NCBI GenBank assembly: GCA_046262635.1
Contig: JBHEMK010000082.1
Location: 1 to 16,306, forward strand
DNA length: 16,306 bases
DNA from: JBHEMK01 sp046262635
GTDB lineage: Bacteria > Actinomycetota > Thermoleophilia > Gaiellales > Gaiellaceae
Reading direction: 5' to 3'
The stretch's first letter is position 1. Each line of letters begins with the position of its first letter. The position numbers were made by a program, and so were the translations under genes. The notes beneath the pieces are model-generated. The model ran no database searches. It saw nothing but the letters and a program-made list of their open reading frames with translations, and was not told the DNA's origin. Shown piece after piece: positions 15,977-16,306 of this stretch.

Positions 15977-16306
15977 TCAGAAATACCCCACCCGCTTGCG
16001 GTCCTCCATCGCGGCCTCGGTGACGCGATCGTCGGCGCGAGTCTCGCCTCGCTCGGTCATGCGCGTGGCCGCGATCTCGGCGACGACCTCCTCGAGCGAG
16101 CGCGCCCGCGACTCGACGGCGCCCGTGCAGCTCATGTCGCCGACGGTCCGGAAGCGCACGGAGGCCGAGAAAGGCTCCTCGCCGTCCTGCCGCTGGATGT
16201 ACTCGGAGACGGCATAGAGCATCCCGTCGCGCCTGAAGACGTCGCGGTCGTGGGCGAAGTAGATCGACGGCACCTCGAGCTGCTCCTCGGCGATGTACTC
16301 CCAGAC
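15977..16306 (-). CDS. cysD: Sulfate adenylyltransferase subunit 2, C-terminal part
   Basis: This is the C-terminal 109 residues of CysD, the catalytic subunit of ATP sulfurylase; the gene continues beyond the right edge. The visible part begins VWEYIAEEQLEVPSIYFAH and continues RDVFRRDGML, VRFRTVGDMSCTGAVES and LEEVVAEIAATRMTERGETRADD, then ends near KRVGYF. All of these are typical CysD C-terminal sequences. It precedes cysN by 7 nt and should form the heterodimer with it. A GTG at 16273 lies within the conserved domain and is not the real start. Confidence 0.95.
   Translation of the reverse strand, partial: VWEYIAEEQLEVPSIYFAHDRDVFRRDGMLYAVSEYIQRQDGEEPFSASVRFRTVGDMSCTGAVESRARSLEEVVAEIAATRMTERGETRADDRVTEAAMEDRKRVGYF

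Overview
The window is 16.3 kb of high-GC, densely packed bacterial DNA. Synonymous positions are mostly G/C, GTG and TTG starts are used freely, and many neighbouring genes overlap by 1-4 nt. Together with the gene families present this suggests an actinobacterium, possibly a Thermoleophilia/Gaiellales-type soil or sediment lineage. That placement is inference; no rRNA or tRNA was seen to confirm it.

Left part (about 1-9.5 kb): a catabolic and uptake island. A leftward acetamidase/formamidase gene (270-1181) shares a 42-bp divergent start region with a rightward short-chain dehydrogenase (1224-2009). Three rightward ABC importer genes of the carbohydrate type follow: binding protein (2128-3477), permease (3483-4373) and permease (4370-5206). 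A leftward series then converges on them, in transcription order an M24 metallopeptidase-like protein (8389-9519), an enolase-superfamily enzyme (7221-8381), a second short-chain dehydrogenase (6412-7224) and an MsmK/UgpC-type ATPase (5213-6376). The two arms end stop to stop, 6 nt apart. They supply one complete importer (binding protein, two permeases, ATPase) plus two dehydrogenases and one dehydratase/epimerase-type enzyme. I infer uptake and oxidation of a polyol, sugar acid or amide-type compound. The actual substrate cannot be read from the sequence.

Middle (about 9.5-9.9 kb): a 0.35-kb stretch with no convincing gene. It holds a strong inverted repeat, a terminator-like hairpin plus T-run on the plus strand, and a weak small ORF whose stop overlaps the M24 start.

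Right part (about 9.9-16.3 kb): a tightly packed leftward array. In transcription order it has cysD (cut by the window edge), cysN, a TauE/SafE-family membrane protein, a frame-disrupted threonine dehydratase-like gene, a TTG-started envelope protein with FlgD/Ig-like domains, an O-antigen ligase/polymerase-family membrane protein, and a PIG-L (LmbE) deacetylase. Every junction is 12 nt or less, or an overlap. Sulfate activation and surface-glycan genes may therefore share a transcript, which makes sulfated surface polysaccharide a hypothesis worth testing.

The points most worth a second look are the threonine dehydratase-like gene with about nine indels between well-conserved segments, the enolase-superfamily enzyme with a Trp where an acid/base residue is expected, the split convergent importer, and the sulfate-activation/surface-glycan array.
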